Notes under the pieces: generated by a model
Database searches by the model: none
Seen by the model: the letters and a program-made list of their open reading frames with translations, nothing else
What the model was told of the DNA's origin: nothing
In this document: positions 1 through 8,089 of the stretch, one piece after another
Layout: every line of letters starts with the position of its first letter
Position numbering within the stretch: the first letter of the stretch is position 1
Made by a program: the position numbers and the translations under genes
Source: Azospirillum griseum
Lineage (GTDB): Bacteria; Pseudomonadota; Alphaproteobacteria; Azospirillales; Azospirillaceae
Reading direction: 5' to 3'
Length of the DNA: 32,750 nt
NCBI RefSeq assembly: GCF_003966125.1
Contig: NZ_RXMA01000040.1
Coordinates: forward strand, 1-32,750

Positions 1-375
1 GTTGGGCATGGTCACGCGATGAATTTCCTACGCCCTCGAGCTTAAACTTCAGCCGGGCTGATGTCTCACCGTCATTGGCACAGAGGGAAACGCGACAGAG
101 GCTCCGCAGGCTCGCGCCTGCAAAGCTCACAAGCCGGATGGTCGTTCCGCTGATTGGCGACAAGCCCAACGGACGCTTGGTCGTTGAGACTGCACACGGT
201 TCAGACTGCGCAACAACACTCAGCGTGTCCGGCGACCCGGCACACCGGGCCAACCACCCTTCGTGCGACAAGACCGCAAGCCAAACCTTGCCTCATGCTC
301 TCCAGACTGCGGGCCACAGCGCCTTCCAAGAGGCTTGCACCCATCACGACCAACCGGATCCGCCCAGGATGGAAT

Positions 376-785
376 TGGAGTCTTGTCGCGCCCTCGGCGC
401 TTCCAACGACTCAAAGCGAGGCACAGCCTCATCCGGCGAAGCAGAACACCCAACCGCCCTCCCCCCGCAGAAACCCAAGGCGCGACAGAACTCCAAACCG
501 AAGCGGAAAACAGGGTCAACGGCTCATCCGACTGCCCCTCGCGACTCGGAAAAAGCCGATTTCGAATCGATTCGGTGCAGAATCAACGACGACTCGCAAT
601 GTCAGATCTGGAGTCTTGTCGCGATGATCGGGAAATCCACAGGGAATCAGGACTATCCGCTGGAGTCTTGTCGCGGAAATTCTGGAGTTTTGTCGCGCGA
701 CTCGCGATTCTCTACTGGAGTCTTGTCGCTCAAACTAATAACAGATTCAAATATCCATACAAATAGTTTGAGCGACAAGACTCCA
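376..785. repeat. Iteron array (14-bp repeats) upstream of repA
   Basis: Copies of TGGAGTCTTGTCGC occur at 376-389, 609-622, 661-674, 683-696 (one mismatch, TTTT for TCTT) and 716-729. An inverted copy lies at 772-785. The last four direct copies are clustered, while the first stands about 220 bases away. Such repeats are the binding sites of RepA-type initiators and serve both initiation and copy-number control (handcuffing). The repeats are read directly; binding by RepA is inferred. Confidence 0.88.
716..785. repeat. 22-bp perfect inverted repeat around an AT-rich core
   Basis: The arms at 716-737 and 764-785 are exact reverse complements over 22 bases. Each consists of one iteron plus the extension TCAAACTA. 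They flank a 26-base AT-rich spacer (738-763) that could be the unwinding region. The right arm ends two bases before the candidate -35 of the repA promoter, so a protein bound here could also repress repA. Confidence 0.85.
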
Positions 786-787
786 AA

Positions 788-816
788 TTGCTGAGACCAA
801 ACCAGCGTGCTATAGG
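788..816 (+). promoter_or_regulatory. Candidate sigma70-type promoter of repA
   Basis: TTGCTG (788-793) and TATAGG (811-816) are separated by 17 bases, and repA starts 33 bases beyond the -10 box. The inverted iteron at 772-785 abuts the -35 box, which is the usual layout for an autoregulated initiator gene. This is a sequence match only. Confidence 0.45.
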
Positions 817-849
817 CGTTTCCGCAAAGTCCTGCCAAGGTCAGACGCT

Positions 850-1791
850 ATGGGACAGATACACAGCCTGATTACCCAGCTTGGACGTGACCAGGCAAAG
901 GCCCTCCAAACAGATCCGGATCAGCGCTCGCTAGTCGATGTCGCTGCCGCCGTGTTGGAAGAGGAACGACAAGAGCTTGGCATCACCTACTCAGGTTTTG
1001 CGCTCACCGCTCTTCCACATCGGCGACTTCCCGATGATCAGCCATGGGAGCGGCGCGGGCATAAGATCCGTTTGCTGATCGAACCCGGTCGACTGCCAAT
1101 TCGCAACGGCGGCTTTAAGCTTTACGGCGTTCCATATGGCAGCCGGGCGCGGATGATTCTCCTCTATCTGCAAACGCGTGCCATCCAGACCGACAGCCGC
1201 GAAGTCGAATTGGGCCGCAGCATGCATGAATGGTTGGATCGGATGGGGCTTTCCGTGGGCGGCCAGACCTACCGGGACATCCGGGAACAGGCTTCGAGAA
1301 TTGCCGCGTGCAACCTGACTTTCGCCTGGGAAGACGCCCACAGCATCGGTTTCGAAAAGGGATCCATCGTCAAAGGCGGGATCCATTTCTCAACCAATGG
1401 CGGGACAAACGACCAAGGGTCCTTGTGGGAAGACAAGGTTCTGTTGTCAGAGGCGTTCTTCCGTGAGCTCAAAGCCCACCCGGTGCCAATCTGGGAACCA
1501 GCCCTGCGCCACATCCAGAACAACAGCACCAGCATCGATATCTACATTTGGCTCGCGTATCGGCTTCATAGCCTTGCTCGGTCAACACCAATCACCTGGC
1601 CTGCGGTGTTTGAACAGTTTGGCGCGGGTTACAGCCGGTTGCGCGATTTCCGCAAACGCTTTATCGAGGCGTTGCAACTGGCCCTTGCCGTATACCCAGA
1701 CGCCCGGGTCGATGTGGAAGAACAAGGGTTGATGCTTCACCCTTCGCCTCCGCCAATCCCAGAACGGAAATTCGTGCAGCTTTGCCGTTGA
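850..1791 (+). CDS. repA: Plasmid replication initiator protein RepA
   Basis: A 313-residue protein resembling the RepA_C-type initiators of alphaproteobacterial plasmids. These cytoplasmic DNA-binding proteins recognise iterons and open the origin. The most recognisable part is near residues 120-160: a leucine-rich helix with MHEWLDRMGLSVGG, then a basic YRDIREQASRIAACNLTF segment, typical of the winged-helix part of this family. The ATG at 850 is preceded by AAGG at a suitable distance. Iterons lie on both sides (376-785 and 1868-1881), which supports the assignment. No parA/parB pair is next to it in the window. The family call is from remembered sequence pattern; the gene itself is secure. 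Confidence 0.88.
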   Translation: MGQIHSLITQLGRDQAKALQTDPDQRSLVDVAAAVLEEERQELGITYSGFALTALPHRRLPDDQPWERRGHKIRLLIEPGRLPIRNGGFKLYGVPYGSRARMILLYLQTRAIQTDSREVELGRSMHEWLDRMGLSVGGQTYRDIREQASRIAACNLTFAWEDAHSIGFEKGSIVKGGIHFSTNGGTNDQGSLWEDKVLLSEAFFRELKAHPVPIWEPALRHIQNNSTSIDIYIWLAYRLHSLARSTPITWPAVFEQFGAGYSRLRDFRKRFIEALQLALAVYPDARVDVEEQGLMLHPSPPPIPERKFVQLCR

Positions 1792-2116
1792 TCGGTTCCC
1801 CTGGTCCTGCTGACGCAAAGCCAGGGAGATCAATGCCATTTCCAACATCAAAGGCCCCTTACCCCCTGCGACAAGACTCCAAACGCCGGGGGAAACGGAA
1901 TGATCGCTGGCGATGAGAAGGCGAAACCGGGGCCACCGCACACGGACCATCCGTCACGCTCGCATCGGCGTCGATCGTGATCCTGTCCAAACGTCCAGCT
2001 GCAAGCCCGCAAGCTTGACAGAATGATGAGCACGCGGATCCATCGTCCTGTCGCCGCCTTGGAAGCGATCCGTCACCAGATCCCTCTGGCCCCCCACACG
2101 CGCCCATGGCCACACG
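1792..2116. other. Intergenic region downstream of repA
   Basis: This 325-base stretch has no credible gene. It holds one inverted iteron (1868-1881). A TTGACA at 2015-2020 matches the -35 consensus, but no good -10 box follows at 16-18 bases. The frame of the next gene is open back to a stop at 2027-2029 but offers no earlier start than ATG 2117. Confidence 0.7.
1868..1881 (-). repeat. Single iteron downstream of repA
   Basis: GCGACAAGACTCCA is an exact inverted copy of the upstream iteron, 77 bases after the repA stop. Iterons on the far side of a rep gene commonly act as copy-control or incompatibility sites. That role is inferred here. Confidence 0.8.
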
Positions 2117-3100
2117 ATGATCCCTGCGTCCCCGTCCGATAGCTCACCCTCTCTGCGGATCGTCACCGTCAATTGGAACGCGGGCAATTTGCTGCGGGAA
2201 TGCGTCGATTCACTGGCTGGCGCGCTGACCGGTGGTTTCAGGTTGGAATCCATGACCATTGTGGACAACGCGTCACAGGACGGATCCGCCGTAGGCCTGG
2301 AAACCATCGCCACCGGATTGCCGCTGACCGTTGTTGCCAACACCGAGAATCGTGGGTTTGCCGCCGCCTGCAACCAAGGTGCGGCAGGATCAAAGGCCGA
2401 CTGGTTGCTGTTCCTGAACCCGGACACGCGGCTGTCCGCAAACTCGCTGACACCAGTTTTCTCTTTCCTCGCCGATCCATCCTCGAACCGCATTGGCGCG
2501 CTTGATGTGCAGTTGTTGGACGAGACTGGACGGACACAACGCTGTTGCGCCCGGCGTCCCTCCCCCGGACGTTTGGTTGCCCAGGCGATTGGCCTGGACA
2601 GTGTCATGCCCAGCCTGTTTCCGCCGCATTTCATGATCGAATGGGATCACAAGGACACGCGCGACGTTGATCAGGCGATGGGGGCCTTTCTCATGATCCG
2701 CCGTTCGCTGTTTCAGGATTTGGGCGGCTTTGACGAGCGTTTTTTCGTGTATTTCGATGATGTGGATCTGTGCCTGCGGGTCCGGCAAGCCAATTGGCGT
2801 GTTGTGCATTTCGCCGGAGCAACAGCTTATCACAAGGGCGGCGGGACCACCGATCAGGTGCGCGCCACCCGCCTGTTTTACGGGTGGCGCAGCCGGCTGT
2901 TGTTCACAGCCAAGCATCATGGTGCCTTGGCGTTGTTGGCTGTCACCCTGGCCACCCTGTTCATGGAACCGCTGGCCCGGTTGGCGCAGGCGGTGTTGCG
3001 TCGCCGTCCACAAGACGCAATGGGGGTTTTGGGTGGCGTGGCCCGGCTGTGGGCCGACATGCCACATTTGCTTCCCCGCCTGATGCGAGGCCATGGATGA
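2117..3100 (+). CDS. Family 2 glycosyltransferase (WbbL/rhamnosyltransferase-like)
   Basis: A 327-residue GT-A fold glycosyltransferase that transfers a sugar from a nucleotide donor to a growing cell-surface glycan at the inner membrane. It begins with IVTVNWNAGNLLRECVDSL and has VDNASQDGS and FAAACNQG, all typical of the rhamnosyltransferase-like GT2 group. The metal/donor motif is LFLNPDT (NPD near residues 101-103), and a conserved FDDVDLCLR (near 213-221) follows. A hydrophobic stretch near residues 270-300 may sit on the membrane. The stop overlaps the next start as ATGA at 3097-3100, so the two genes are probably translationally coupled. No ribosome binding site is obvious before ATG 2117. 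The exact sugar is unknown; rhamnose is plausible because the rml genes lie in the same locus. Confidence 0.9.
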   Translation: MIPASPSDSSPSLRIVTVNWNAGNLLRECVDSLAGALTGGFRLESMTIVDNASQDGSAVGLETIATGLPLTVVANTENRGFAAACNQGAAGSKADWLLFLNPDTRLSANSLTPVFSFLADPSSNRIGALDVQLLDETGRTQRCCARRPSPGRLVAQAIGLDSVMPSLFPPHFMIEWDHKDTRDVDQAMGAFLMIRRSLFQDLGGFDERFFVYFDDVDLCLRVRQANWRVVHFAGATAYHKGGGTTDQVRATRLFYGWRSRLLFTAKHHGALALLAVTLATLFMEPLARLAQAVLRRRPQDAMGVLGGVARLWADMPHLLPRLMRGHG

Positions 3101-4209
3101 CGTCTGTCCTGCTGCTCAACCGCTATGATCGCCTGGGCGCGTCGAGCCGTCTGCGGTTCCTCGATTTTCTTCCGGCCTTGAAAGCCCACGGCATCACGGT
3201 GACGCCCTCACCTCTGTTCAACGATTCCTATCTGCTCGACCTGTACGCCGGGCGACGGCAAAACCCATTCCGGCTTGCCATCGCCTACAGCCAACGCATC
3301 GCGCGCATGCTGGATGCCGGGCGCTTTGATCTGGTCTGGTTGGAGAAGGAAGCGTTGCCATGGCTGCCGGCGGGGATCGAGCGCGCGCTGTTCCGCCGGA
3401 TCCCGTATGTGATGGATCTGGATGACGCATGGTTCCACCGCTACGGCCTTCACCGCGCCGCGCCGGTGCGCGCGTTGCTGGGGCGCAAGCTGGAAGCTTT
3501 GGCCCAGGGTGCGCAGACCGTCGTCGCCGGCAACCCCCATCTGGCCGATTGGGCACGGGCCGCCGGTGCCCGGTCGGTGGTGGAGATTCCAACGGTGATC
3601 AATCTGGACCGTTACCCACCGCCCGTTGCCCGCCCGGTCCCGTCTGGGCGGCCCTTCACCATCGGATGGATGGGGTCGCCATCCTCGGCCCCATATTTGG
3701 CGCAGGTGGCAGAGGCTCTTGCCGAGCTGGCCGGGAGATCGGAAAGCGACGCTGTCCAACTGCTGCTGGTCGGTGCGCATGGCGCTGAACCAACCGGTCT
3801 CAACCGTCGCATCTCCGTTGTGCACGAACTGTGGAGCGAGGATCTGGAAACCGCTCTGCTCGGGCGGTTTGACGTTGGCATCATGCCGTTGGTGGATGGC
3901 CCGTGGGAGCGCGGGAAGTGTGGTTACAAGCTGATCCAGTATATGGCGGCCGGGATCCCCGTGGTGGCCTCACCGGTTGGCATCAACACGACGTTGGTTC
4001 GTGACGGTGAAAACGGCTTCCTCGCATCAGAGCCGGAGCAATGGGCGACAGCGCTCGCCCGTTTGGCGTCGGATCCGCTGTTGCGTGCCCGCATGGGGGC
4101 GGCTGGACGGCGATTGGTTGAAGAACGCTTCAACCTCCAGGCTGTTGCTCCGCGTTTGGCCGAGGCCTTGGAAACGGTCGCGCGCGCGTGTCGACACAAG
4201 CGGATTTGA
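3097..4209 (+). CDS. GT-B glycosyltransferase (family 4/1-like)
   Basis: A 370-residue predicted retaining glycosyltransferase of the GT-B fold. The N-terminal half carries SSRLRFLDFLPAL, seen in this group of enzymes. The C-terminal half carries the donor-binding region: FTIGWMGSPSSAPYL, GKCGYKLIQYMAAGIPVV (from about residue 273), a short loop, then DGENGFLA and the terminal LLRARMGAAGRRLVEERF helix. ATG 3097 is preferred over longer in-frame extensions because it overlaps the upstream stop as ATGA and the protein then begins at the first beta strand. It probably acts after or alongside the GT2 encoded just upstream. Donor and acceptor cannot be told from the sequence. Confidence 0.88.
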   Translation: MTSVLLLNRYDRLGASSRLRFLDFLPALKAHGITVTPSPLFNDSYLLDLYAGRRQNPFRLAIAYSQRIARMLDAGRFDLVWLEKEALPWLPAGIERALFRRIPYVMDLDDAWFHRYGLHRAAPVRALLGRKLEALAQGAQTVVAGNPHLADWARAAGARSVVEIPTVINLDRYPPPVARPVPSGRPFTIGWMGSPSSAPYLAQVAEALAELAGRSESDAVQLLLVGAHGAEPTGLNRRISVVHELWSEDLETALLGRFDVGIMPLVDGPWERGKCGYKLIQYMAAGIPVVASPVGINTTLVRDGENGFLASEPEQWATALARLASDPLLRARMGAAGRRLVEERFNLQAVAPRLAEALETVARACRHKRI

Positions 4210-4316
4210 TGTTTCTCATGCCATGAGGGGTTTCAGGGCAAGGACGCTCCAAAGACATTTCAGCAGATCATTTCAACAAATCATATTCTAACATAATAAA
4301 CTCATATGAAACATTT

Positions 4317-4336
4317 ACATGAAATCATGTTTTTAT
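4317..4336 (+). terminator. Weak possible terminator after the GT pair
   Basis: ACATG-AAAT-CATGT forms a 5-bp stem followed by a run of T residues. It lies in an AT-rich island (about 4270-4340) downstream of the second glycosyltransferase. The stem is short and AT-containing, so this may be only part of a promoter region for the next gene. Confidence 0.25.
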
Positions 4337-4485
4337 GTCGCCTGTGATGCGGAGGCCACGTCCAGCCGCATTCTGTTCCCACACAGCGCGCGGAGGATGT
4401 GAATCGCAGGAACGCCGTCAAAAATCATGATAATGCTTCATGGCTTGCCGGAACCCCCGGCCATCGTTGTTTGACCGGAGAGGCC

Positions 4486-4908
4486 ATGTCCACCGACACC
4501 CCTGCCAAACCATTGCCAAGGCCCACAGCCAAACAGGTCCGCCCTCCACTGGGCGGCATTGGGATTGGCGGCGGGGGCAACAGCGACGACATCGACCCCA
4601 TTCGCCAATACGGATTGAGCAAAGGTTTTCTGCCGACCGATACCGAACCGACCGCGGCCCCTCCGACGACTCCCGCTCCAGCCAACACAACGGGTGGCGC
4701 AGAAGCCGCAACGCCCCCCGCTCCCGCCTTTGTGCGGCCTGCCCAGACCCGACCCTGGCAAGCCATGCTGCCCGACTATCTGGTGGAGGAATTGCGCCAG
4801 GCCGCCGCCCGTGAAGGAACCGCACAAAAGGTGATTGTGCTGAAGGCTCTGCGCCAAGCGGGTTTTCGGATCGACGACATTGATCTCCAGGATCTCCGCC
4901 GTCGCTGA
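4486..4908 (+). CDS. Small proline-rich protein with ribbon-helix-helix-like C-terminus
   Basis: A protein of 140 residues, not firmly recognised. Residues 1-90 are low complexity, rich in proline, alanine, threonine and glycine, and probably disordered; they include PPLGGIGIGGGG. Residues 93-140 look folded: LPDYLVEELRQAAAREG, then QKVIVLKALRQAGF, then a charged tail. This strand-helix-helix pattern resembles small ribbon-helix-helix DNA-binding proteins. On plasmids such proteins serve as partition partners of ParA or as copy-control repressors, and repA lies 2.7 kb away. ATG 4486 is chosen over an in-frame GTG at 4399 because GGAGAGG precedes it at good spacing. No ParA is seen nearby, so partition function is only a suggestion. 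Confidence 0.68.
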   Translation: MSTDTPAKPLPRPTAKQVRPPLGGIGIGGGGNSDDIDPIRQYGLSKGFLPTDTEPTAAPPTTPAPANTTGGAEAATPPAPAFVRPAQTRPWQAMLPDYLVEELRQAAAREGTAQKVIVLKALRQAGFRIDDIDLQDLRRR

Positions 4909-5039
4909 GACGCAAAACCGGAAGCAAGAGGAGCCAAAGGGTCGCTGAGGGATGGTTTGACTCTCCCAAGGCAGCCGTTTATCCCCTTTCTGGCCTCCAG
5001 CCAGCACCACAAAACGCTGATCCCCAGTGACCGATTGAG

Positions 5040-6386
5040 ATGAAGGCAAACATGACAGAGGCCGCCCACGCAAGACCCCAAGGCACACAGGGTCTTAGCA
5101 TCGACCTCGTGGAACAGATGCTGGCACAGCAACCGAACGACCCGAACGTTTGGAGCGCGCTGGGCGCTTTGCTGCGGCAGGCTGGCAAACCCGAAGCCGC
5201 CATCGCGTGCCAGCGGCGGGCGCTGCAATACAACGACCGTCATGTTGGAGCCTGGACCAATCTGGGCAATGTCCTGTGCGATGTGGAGCGTTACGACGAA
5301 GCCATCGCCGCGCAAGAGCACGCCGTCGCCCTGTCTGCGGGCGATCCCAACATGCTGTCCAATCTTGTGGTTGCGCTGCGTCATGGCGGACGGTTTGAAC
5401 GGGCACTGGACGCCATCGACACCGCGCTTCGCGCCCGTCCCGACTCGCCGTCGCTGCTGTGGGATCGCGCCCTGACCCTGCTTCAACTTGGTCGCTACAC
5501 CGAAGGACTCAGGCATTACGACGCCCGCCTGTCGCTGCCCACCTACCAGTGCCGGATTGCGCCGGGACCGATGTGGGATGGTGGCCCACTCGATGGGAAA
5601 ACCATTCTGCTGACCACCGAACAGGGGTTTGGCGATGTGCTGATGGTGGCCCGCTATCTGCCGATGGTGAAGGCGCGCGGCGGTCGGGTTCTGATGGAAT
5701 GCCATCCCGAGCTGATGCGGCTGTTGAGCAGGCTGGAAGGGGTTGACGGCTTCATGCGGGCTGGAACCGCCTATCCCGCCTACGACGTCCATTGCCCGTT
5801 GATGAGTTTGCCCCACCTGCTGGGAACCACCAGCGAAACTGTGCCGCCGCCCGTCCGTTTGACGATTCCGGACGACGCGCGCGCCAAGGCCGCAAGGTTG
5901 GTTCCAGGGCGCGACGGTACGGTGAAGGTCGGCATCATCTGGTCCGGTCGCATCACGTTCAAGGACAACGCCCGCCGCGCCGCCGCGCTGACCCGCTTTC
6001 TGCGTTTTCTCGAGGTTCCCAACGTCCGGCTCTACAGCATCCAGAAAGGGCCGCCGGAGGCGGAACTGGCGACCCTCGGCACGTCCACCCTGATCGCGCC
6101 GTTGGGGCCGGAGTTCAATGATTTCGCCGACACGGCGGCGGTGTTGGAACGGCTCGATCTGGTCATCATGACCGACAGTTCCGTGGCGCACCTTGCCGGG
6201 TCGCTGGGGCGACCGGTGTGGAACCTTCTGCAATACACGCCCTATTGGGTGTATGGAACGACAGGTGACACAACCCCCTGGTATCCGTCGATGCGGCTGT
6301 TCCGCCAGACCATACCGGGCGACTGGGACGGTGTTTTTTCCGCCGCCGAGCAGGCTCTGCGTCAGGTGGTGGCGTTGAAGGGGTGA
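5040..6386 (+). CDS. TPR protein with GT9-like glycosyltransferase domain
   Basis: A 448-residue cytoplasmic protein. Residues about 18-160 are tetratricopeptide repeats (NVWSALGALLRQAGKPEAAI, then AWTNLGNVLCDVERYDEAI, then MLSNLVVALRHGGRFERAL). Residues about 185-445 resemble the C-terminal half of family 9 glycosyltransferases: TEQGFGDVLMVARYL, VKVGIIWSGR, then the nucleotide-sugar site VIMTDSSVAHLAGSLGRPVWNLL. TPR/GT9 fusions are common in alphaproteobacterial surface-glycan and flagellin-glycosylation loci. ATG 5052 is an alternative start. The 3' end overlaps the convergent paralogue by 25 bases (6362-6386). Donor and acceptor are unknown. Confidence 0.85.
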   Translation: MKANMTEAAHARPQGTQGLSIDLVEQMLAQQPNDPNVWSALGALLRQAGKPEAAIACQRRALQYNDRHVGAWTNLGNVLCDVERYDEAIAAQEHAVALSAGDPNMLSNLVVALRHGGRFERALDAIDTALRARPDSPSLLWDRALTLLQLGRYTEGLRHYDARLSLPTYQCRIAPGPMWDGGPLDGKTILLTTEQGFGDVLMVARYLPMVKARGGRVLMECHPELMRLLSRLEGVDGFMRAGTAYPAYDVHCPLMSLPHLLGTTSETVPPPVRLTIPDDARAKAARLVPGRDGTVKVGIIWSGRITFKDNARRAAALTRFLRFLEVPNVRLYSIQKGPPEAELATLGTSTLIAPLGPEFNDFADTAAVLERLDLVIMTDSSVAHLAGSLGRPVWNLLQYTPYWVYGTTGDTTPWYPSMRLFRQTIPGDWDGVFSAAEQALRQVVALKG

Positions 6387-8089
6387 TGGGGCGAAGCGGC
6401 GTCCGCAAGGCCTGTCATCATGTCCCGCAACGCCGTCGCCACCTCCGCCAACACCGGGGCCCAGGCTCCTGGCTCCGGCTGACGGAACAGCCGCAACCCC
6501 GGATACCAGCGGTTGCCGCTGCCGCTCCATCCCCAGAACCAGGCCGGGACGACGGGCAGCAACACCCATCCCGGGATCCCCAACCCGCCCGCGAGGTGTG
6601 CGGTGGTGTTGTCCACCGTCACAACCAAATCCAATCCAGCCATCAGCGCGGCCAGACCGTCCACATCCGTGGTCGGATCAACCCCGCTGTCGTGCTGCAC
6701 ACCCGCAACCGCCCGCTCGTCCGCCGTTGCCCCATATTGCAGACTGACCAGAGCCCCGCCGATTGGTGCCAGAACCGGTTCGAGCGCGGCCACAAGCTGC
6801 TCCAACGGCACGGACCGTTCCCCACTGGCGGCAGATCGCCACGAAAGGCCGACGCGTGGCCCTGCCCCGCCACGATGCGCCCGCAACGCCGCCACGCGGG
6901 ACCGGTCAGCCACCAGGTGAGGGCGTTGGTTGGCAAAGGAGCCAACCGCCCGTCGAAGAATGCCCGGCAGATCCCCCAGCGCCCGATGAACCGCCACATC
7001 CGCATCGGCCGGTTCGGGGGGAACCACGCGGGCGCGCACCCTCACCTCTGGCAAAGACCGTTGCAGCAGTGGGACCAGCCGTGCGTCGCAGGTCATGGTG
7101 CAGGCGATGCCCGCCGCGATCAAATCCGGCACAAGCCCTGAAAAGAGGATCTCATCCCCCAGTCCCGGCTCTCCCCACAGCAGGAGCCGCCCGTCTGGAA
7201 TGGGCCGCCCATCCCAGACCGGAAGCGCGGTGTGCGCCGCGCTCTCGGGCGGGGGCGTGACAATCCAACGCGCGGCCATGTCGTCCCACGCGCTGCCAAG
7301 CTCCCCGTCCAAGAGCCGGGCGATTCCCCGATTGAGGCGCAGCGGGGCGTTGTCCGGCTCCAACCGCAACCCCCGATCATACGCGGAGACGGACGCCCGC
7401 GCTCCCCCCACCTGCACCTGTGCGTTGGCAAGCGCCGCATACCCCTGAACAGAGTCGGGAACGCTCACGATCAGCCGTGTTGCGTGATGGATTGCGTCGG
7501 CAAAGCGCCCTTCGGCGATGGCAACCAACGCGCTGTTCACCGCGCCGGGCATGGCGTCGGGCATCACCCGGCGGCCGCGAGCAAGGCTGCGTTCGGCGTC
7601 GCTTGAGCGACCGATGGCGTGGAGCACAGCCCCACGGTTGATGTGCACCATCCCTTCACCAGGGGTGAGCAACGCGGCGTGGGCAAAGACCGACGCCGCA
7701 GGCTCCAACAGGCCCGAAGCGTGCAGCCTCAACCCCAACTGGAAGGCGGCGGAGACCTGCAAGGGCGCGCACCGCCACGCCGCACCGGCGGAGCGCAGGG
7801 CCTTGTCGGTTTCCTGTGTTCGGGTCAGTAGCCCGGACAAAGCGGCCAATCCGTCCGGGTCCGCTGGGCACAGAGCCAGGAGCCGTTGCAGACACCACCG
7901 CTCCAACGCCGGGGCATCGCTTCCAGCGGCGGCGCGCGCCAACAACCGCCACGCGTCCGTGTTGTCTGGATGGGCGCGCAGCGCCAGCCGGTAGAGCGCC
8001 ATCGCTTCGGTCAACCGTCCCGCGTTGTGATGGCCGACCGCCAGACGCAAGGCGTCGCCCACCGTCGTCACGGTTTGAGAGGGTGTCAT
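6362..8089 (-). CDS. TPR protein with GT9-like glycosyltransferase domain (paralogue)
   Basis: A 575-residue protein with the same design as its convergent neighbour but a longer repeat part. TPR units span about residues 10-300 (ALRLAVGHHNAGRLTEAM, then NTDAWRLLARAAAG, then HINRGAVLHAIGRSSDAERS). The GT9-like domain follows: GEPGLGDEILFSGLVPDL, then VVTVDNTTAHLAGGLGIPGW, then WYPGLRLFRQ, matching the closing motif WYPSMRLFRQ of the neighbour. ATG 8089 is chosen; the frame stays open upstream only to a TTG at 8212 with no ATG. No clear ribosome binding site was seen. The pair probably arose by duplication and inversion. The acceptor is unknown. Confidence 0.82.
   Translation of the reverse strand: MTPSQTVTTVGDALRLAVGHHNAGRLTEAMALYRLALRAHPDNTDAWRLLARAAAGSDAPALERWCLQRLLALCPADPDGLAALSGLLTRTQETDKALRSAGAAWRCAPLQVSAAFQLGLRLHASGLLEPAASVFAHAALLTPGEGMVHINRGAVLHAIGRSSDAERSLARGRRVMPDAMPGAVNSALVAIAEGRFADAIHHATRLIVSVPDSVQGYAALANAQVQVGGARASVSAYDRGLRLEPDNAPLRLNRGIARLLDGELGSAWDDMAARWIVTPPPESAAHTALPVWDGRPIPDGRLLLWGEPGLGDEILFSGLVPDLIAAGIACTMTCDARLVPLLQRSLPEVRVRARVVPPEPADADVAVHRALGDLPGILRRAVGSFANQRPHLVADRSRVAALRAHRGGAGPRVGLSWRSAASGERSVPLEQLVAALEPVLAPIGGALVSLQYGATADERAVAGVQHDSGVDPTTDVDGLAALMAGLDLVVTVDNTTAHLAGGLGIPGWVLLPVVPAWFWGWSGSGNRWYPGLRLFRQPEPGAWAPVLAEVATALRDMMTGLADAASPHHPFNATT

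Larger units (their letters stand above)
1..849. other. Putative plasmid replication origin region, non-coding
   Basis: No convincing gene lies here. Long open frames exist on both strands, but their translations run through the repeats and do not resemble known proteins. The right half (376-785) carries repeated copies of TGGAGTCTTGTCGC on the plus strand and one inverted copy, ending in an AT-rich core just before repA. Two degenerate inverted copies lie at 265-278 and 482-495, each with two mismatches. The layout is that of an iteron-controlled origin read by the adjacent RepA. Origin function is inferred from this arrangement and has not been shown. The first 250 bases hold nothing recognisable. 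Confidence 0.75.

Noticed and set aside
633..641. DnaA-box-like AAATCCACA in the origin region, and ATATCCATA at 751-759
   Set aside because: Each differs from TTATCCACA at two positions; by chance such matches are common.
75..794. Long open frames on both strands through the origin region
   Set aside because: They read through the iterons, which appear as repeated short peptides, and give no recognisable protein; repeats in DNA explain them better.
2015..2043. Consensus TTGACA upstream of the first GT2 gene
   Set aside because: No acceptable -10 box lies at 16-18 bases, so no promoter is called.
4776..6569. A 597-codon open frame on the minus strand opposite the TPR/GT9 gene
   Set aside because: The composition is typical of antisense frames, and the plus strand has clear TPR and GT9 motifs.
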